Below are positions 62,175 through 64,000 of a DNA stretch of 64,000 nt, piece by piece. The translations under genes and the position numbers were made by a program. The notes below the pieces were generated by a model that searched no databases, was not told the DNA's origin, and saw only the letters and a list, made by a program, of their open reading frames with translations. Source of the DNA: CAJBVG01 sp943372995 (GTDB lineage: Bacteria > Bacteroidota > Bacteroidia > Sphingobacteriales > Sphingobacteriaceae); contig CALSAQ010000010.1 of assembly GCA_943372995.1 (NCBI GenBank), positions 12,035 to 76,034 on the forward strand. Reading direction: 5' to 3'. Position 1 is the first letter of the stretch. Each line of letters begins with the position of its first letter.

Positions 62175-62906
62175 TTAATAGCTTCTAATATCTATACCAG
62201 CTAAAATAGAAACACCTTCAATGATTAATACTTTTGAATTGTCGGCTTCAAAATCTATAATATTTCTTTTATCATCGAGGCCACCAAAAATACTAACCAT
62301 TTCAGTTTGTATTTTCCAGTTTGATGGAACGATTAATTTTGTGCCACCAAATACTTGTACTACTTCAACACGTACTTGGCCGTTAATGTCGCATTTACTA
62401 AGGTTTATTTCGTTGCCGCCAAAAACAGAAATGATTTCACCGCCTTTAAAGCTTTTACTAACCATTACTTTTTTGTTTCCGCCAAATATTGCTACGAAAG
62501 AAATGCGATCGTCTAGCGATTCATCGGAACTGATGTTGGTGAAATTTCCAGAGAGCTCATCGAAATGATGAACTTTTTTTGTTTTCTTTCTTGTGAGGAG
62601 TTTTACTCCAACAATAATCATAATTAAAGGGAGAAGCACAGATGTTAGTCTGACATCATACCCTGCCATTTTATTCCCTAAGAATAATAAACCAACAATG
62701 GTTACTACCGCCCAACTCCAGTCTCTAAAACGAGTAGAGATCCCAATAGCTAATCCAAGCCCAACTACAAACATAGGCCAAGAGAATATCCATTTAGGGA
62801 GATTTAGGTCAAAAGACTTCCCTAAAAATAGAATTCCAATAAAGATGATTAGTATACCAATCCACTCTTTGCTTTTTTGTTTTTTATCTATATTTTGATT
62901 CATCAT
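62175..62906 (-). CDS. LiaF-like membrane protein
   Basis: A 243-residue protein with four N-terminal membrane helices (about 17-125, including WIGILIIFIGILFLG, WPMFVVGLGLAIGI, LLPLIMIIVGVKLL) and a C-terminal beta-helix-type domain with the FGGNKKVMVSKSFKGGEIISVFGGNEINL repeats of the LiaF/DUF5668 (cell-wall-active antibiotics response) family. In Firmicutes LiaF inhibits the LiaRS two-component system. Here it leads the LytS-LytTR operon (4-nt gap). Starts at 62906 and 62903 are both possible. Confidence 0.87.
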   Translation of the reverse strand: MMNQNIDKKQKSKEWIGILIIFIGILFLGKSFDLNLPKWIFSWPMFVVGLGLAIGISTRFRDWSWAVVTIVGLLFLGNKMAGYDVRLTSVLLPLIMIIVGVKLLTRKKTKKVHHFDELSGNFTNISSDESLDDRISFVAIFGGNKKVMVSKSFKGGEIISVFGGNEINLSKCDINGQVRVEVVQVFGGTKLIVPSNWKIQTEMVSIFGGLDDKRNIIDFEADNSKVLIIEGVSILAGIDIRSY

Positions 62907-63014
62907 ACAAATATTTAATATACGAATGTACGCTTAGGCTAAAACCAACACAAGTATTCTACGTTATTAATTAACAAATACTCGATGAATGGAGGATTTT
63001 TGTCGTTAAAATTA

Positions 63015-63022
63015 TACCTTTG
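63015..63022 (+). promoter_or_regulatory. TAnnTTTG box 3 nt before the FeoB-associated gene
   Basis: TACCTTTG ends 3 nt before the ATG at 63026, so the transcript would be leaderless or nearly so. Confidence 0.5.
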
Positions 63023-63025
63023 AGC

Positions 63026-63181
63026 ATGATACAATACGTTATAGTTGGTATTTTATTGATTTGGGCTATCTTCTACATTGCCCGAAGTATCAGAAAACAG
63101 TTTAGAAATAAATCAGGTTGTGCTACAAATTGCGGCAATTGTGGAGTAGATTTTAGCGAAATAAAGGCTAATCAGAAATAG
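63026..63181 (+). CDS. FeoB-associated Cys-rich membrane protein
   Basis: A 51-residue protein too short for the usual length cut: MIQYVIVGILLIWAIFYIAR forms one membrane helix, followed by a basic stretch and GCATNCGNCG, giving three cysteines (C32, C36, C39). This is the layout of the FeoB-associated Cys-rich membrane protein family, small partners of ferrous-iron transport. No feoB or feoA is adjacent, so the assignment rests on the motif. The next gene starts 2 nt after its stop, so the two are cotranscribed. Confidence 0.75.
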   Translation: MIQYVIVGILLIWAIFYIARSIRKQFRNKSGCATNCGNCGVDFSEIKANQK

Positions 63182-63183
63182 TA

Positions 63184-63966
63184 ATGAGAGTTGAAGTTCT
63201 TACAAGCCTGCAAAATCCAAAGGTTAAAAATCTTGTAAAATTAATTGAAAAATCGTCTGAGCGAAGGGCTCAGAATCTGGTAGTGGTTGAAGGTCTACGA
63301 GAGTTATCTTTAGCTCTTGCCTCTGGAATGAAAATTAGTCAGTTGTATTTTTGTCCAATGCTAGGAGCATCGCAAGATGCATTAATTTCACAGCAATATT
63401 TTGAAGTAAGTAAAGAGATATTCTCAAAGTTAGCTTATAGGGAAGGTTCCGACGGGTACATTGCACTCTTAGAGCCCAAGTATTATACTTTAGAGAATAT
63501 TCCATTGAGCAAAAAGCCATTTCTAATTATTTTGGAATCGGTTGAAAAACCAGGCAATTTGGGAGCAATTTTAAGAACAGCTGATGCTGCAAATATTGAT
63601 GGAGTGATTATTTGCGATCCTAAAACAGATATCTATAACCCGAATGCCATCAGGTCGAGTGTGGGTTGCATTTTTACAGTACCTATTGTTGTTTCTAATA
63701 ATGAAGAGGTGAAAACTTTTTTGGAGAACAAAGGAATACAGCATTATGCGGCTGCGTTAACGGCCAAAAAAGTTTACACAGAGATTGATTTTAAATTACC
63801 AAGTGCGGTGATTATGGGAACAGAGGCTACAGGCTTAAGTGAATTTTGGCTGAATAATTGTAGTGCGCAAATTAAGATACCAATGCAGGGTAAGATTGAC
63901 TCGCTAAATGTGTCGATTTCCACGGCTGTGCTTACTTTCGAGGCGATGAGGCAGAGGGGTGAGTAA
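63184..63966 (+). CDS. TrmH/SpoU-family RNA methyltransferase
   Basis: A 260-residue SPOUT methyltransferase: an N-terminal substrate domain (VEVLTSLQNPKVKNLVKL, VVVEGLRELSLAL), then EKPGNLGAILRTADAANIDG, IMGTEATGLSEFWL and IPMQGKIDSLNVSISTAVL, the knotted SAM site. It 2'-O-methylates a ribose in tRNA or 23S rRNA; the target cannot be read from sequence. It is complete. It follows a FeoB-associated-type small gene by 2 nt. Confidence 0.93.
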   Translation: MRVEVLTSLQNPKVKNLVKLIEKSSERRAQNLVVVEGLRELSLALASGMKISQLYFCPMLGASQDALISQQYFEVSKEIFSKLAYREGSDGYIALLEPKYYTLENIPLSKKPFLIILESVEKPGNLGAILRTADAANIDGVIICDPKTDIYNPNAIRSSVGCIFTVPIVVSNNEEVKTFLENKGIQHYAAALTAKKVYTEIDFKLPSAVIMGTEATGLSEFWLNNCSAQIKIPMQGKIDSLNVSISTAVLTFEAMRQRGE

Positions 63967-64000
63967 TGAGATATTCTTGACTGGTGGCACGACTTAAGTC

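Noticed and set aside
63962..63975. Two heptamer-like units at the end of the TrmH-family gene
   Set aside because: Only two units (AGTAATG, AGATATT), overlapping the stop codon; too short to claim by itself.

Overview
The window looks like chromosomal DNA of a low-GC member of the Bacteroidota. The evidence is four secreted proteins with type IX secretion (T9SS) C-terminal sorting domains, Bacteroidota-type families (DUF4382, DUF4403, LiaF/LytS/LytTR set, class I BirA, standalone B12 domain), and repeated TAnnTTTG promoter boxes in place of sigma70-like -35/-10 signals. I cannot name the genus from sequence alone.

Layout. (1) 1-4666 is an accessory island: a TcmP methyltransferase-like/three-Cys DUF5131 pair, then an opposite-strand operon of unknown genes with a PD-(D/E)XK nuclease, then an XRE-like HTH gene. 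It abuts a comM gene that has lost its first two-thirds (4667-5155). (2) 5.2-18.5 kb is mostly housekeeping: DUF4382 lipoprotein, gmhA, PQQ-type sugar dehydrogenase, lipid kinase, dsbD, birA, rsfS, ftsH, LUD protein, lpxH, prfA. (3) 18.7-26.8 kb is a second, very AT-rich defence-type island between prfA and tRNA-Asp: an ABC three-component (ABC-3C-like) module, a winged-helix/REase gene with a small membrane-anchored wHTH gene, an AIPR abortive-infection gene and an agmatine/peptidyl-arginine deiminase-like enzyme. (4) 27-30 kb holds a secreted beta-helix protein, DUF1569, small genes and an XRE regulator. (5) 30.1-35.7 kb is a signalling locus: two related receiver proteins, an E1-like (ThiF/Rv1355c-type) enzyme, a GNAT/acyltransferase-like enzyme, a 7TMR-DISM sensor kinase and a REC-HisKA-HATPase protein. 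(6) 35.7-46.2 kb has nupC, a DinB-family gene, DUF4403, a tandem pair of near-identical T9SS/PKD proteins with duplicated terminators, and a T9SS M1 aminopeptidase. (7) 46-64 kb is core genome: histidine kinase, gltX operon with a B12-binding protein and crotonase, OMP, fcl, antiporter, trmB, alkyltransferase-like gene, tag, CMD protein, polA, bstA-like, tsaC, LytTR/LytS/LiaF operon, a small FeoB-associated-type Cys-rich membrane protein, and a TrmH methyltransferase.

Structure outside genes. At least four, probably five, intergenic spots carry short arrays with a strict 7-nt period but different heptamers (8981-9030, 27180-27235, 28832-28908, 51871-51941, weaker at 58886-58913). Two of them fold back into long hairpins between convergent genes. 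Several TAnnTTTG boxes sit only 4-8 nt before start codons, suggesting leaderless or near-leaderless mRNAs.

The strongest candidates for something new are the E1/acyltransferase/sensor locus (30-35.7 kb), the unknown nuclease operon in the comM-linked island, the ABC-3C-like module whose nuclease-like effector lacks the expected catalytic lysine, and the heptanucleotide arrays.
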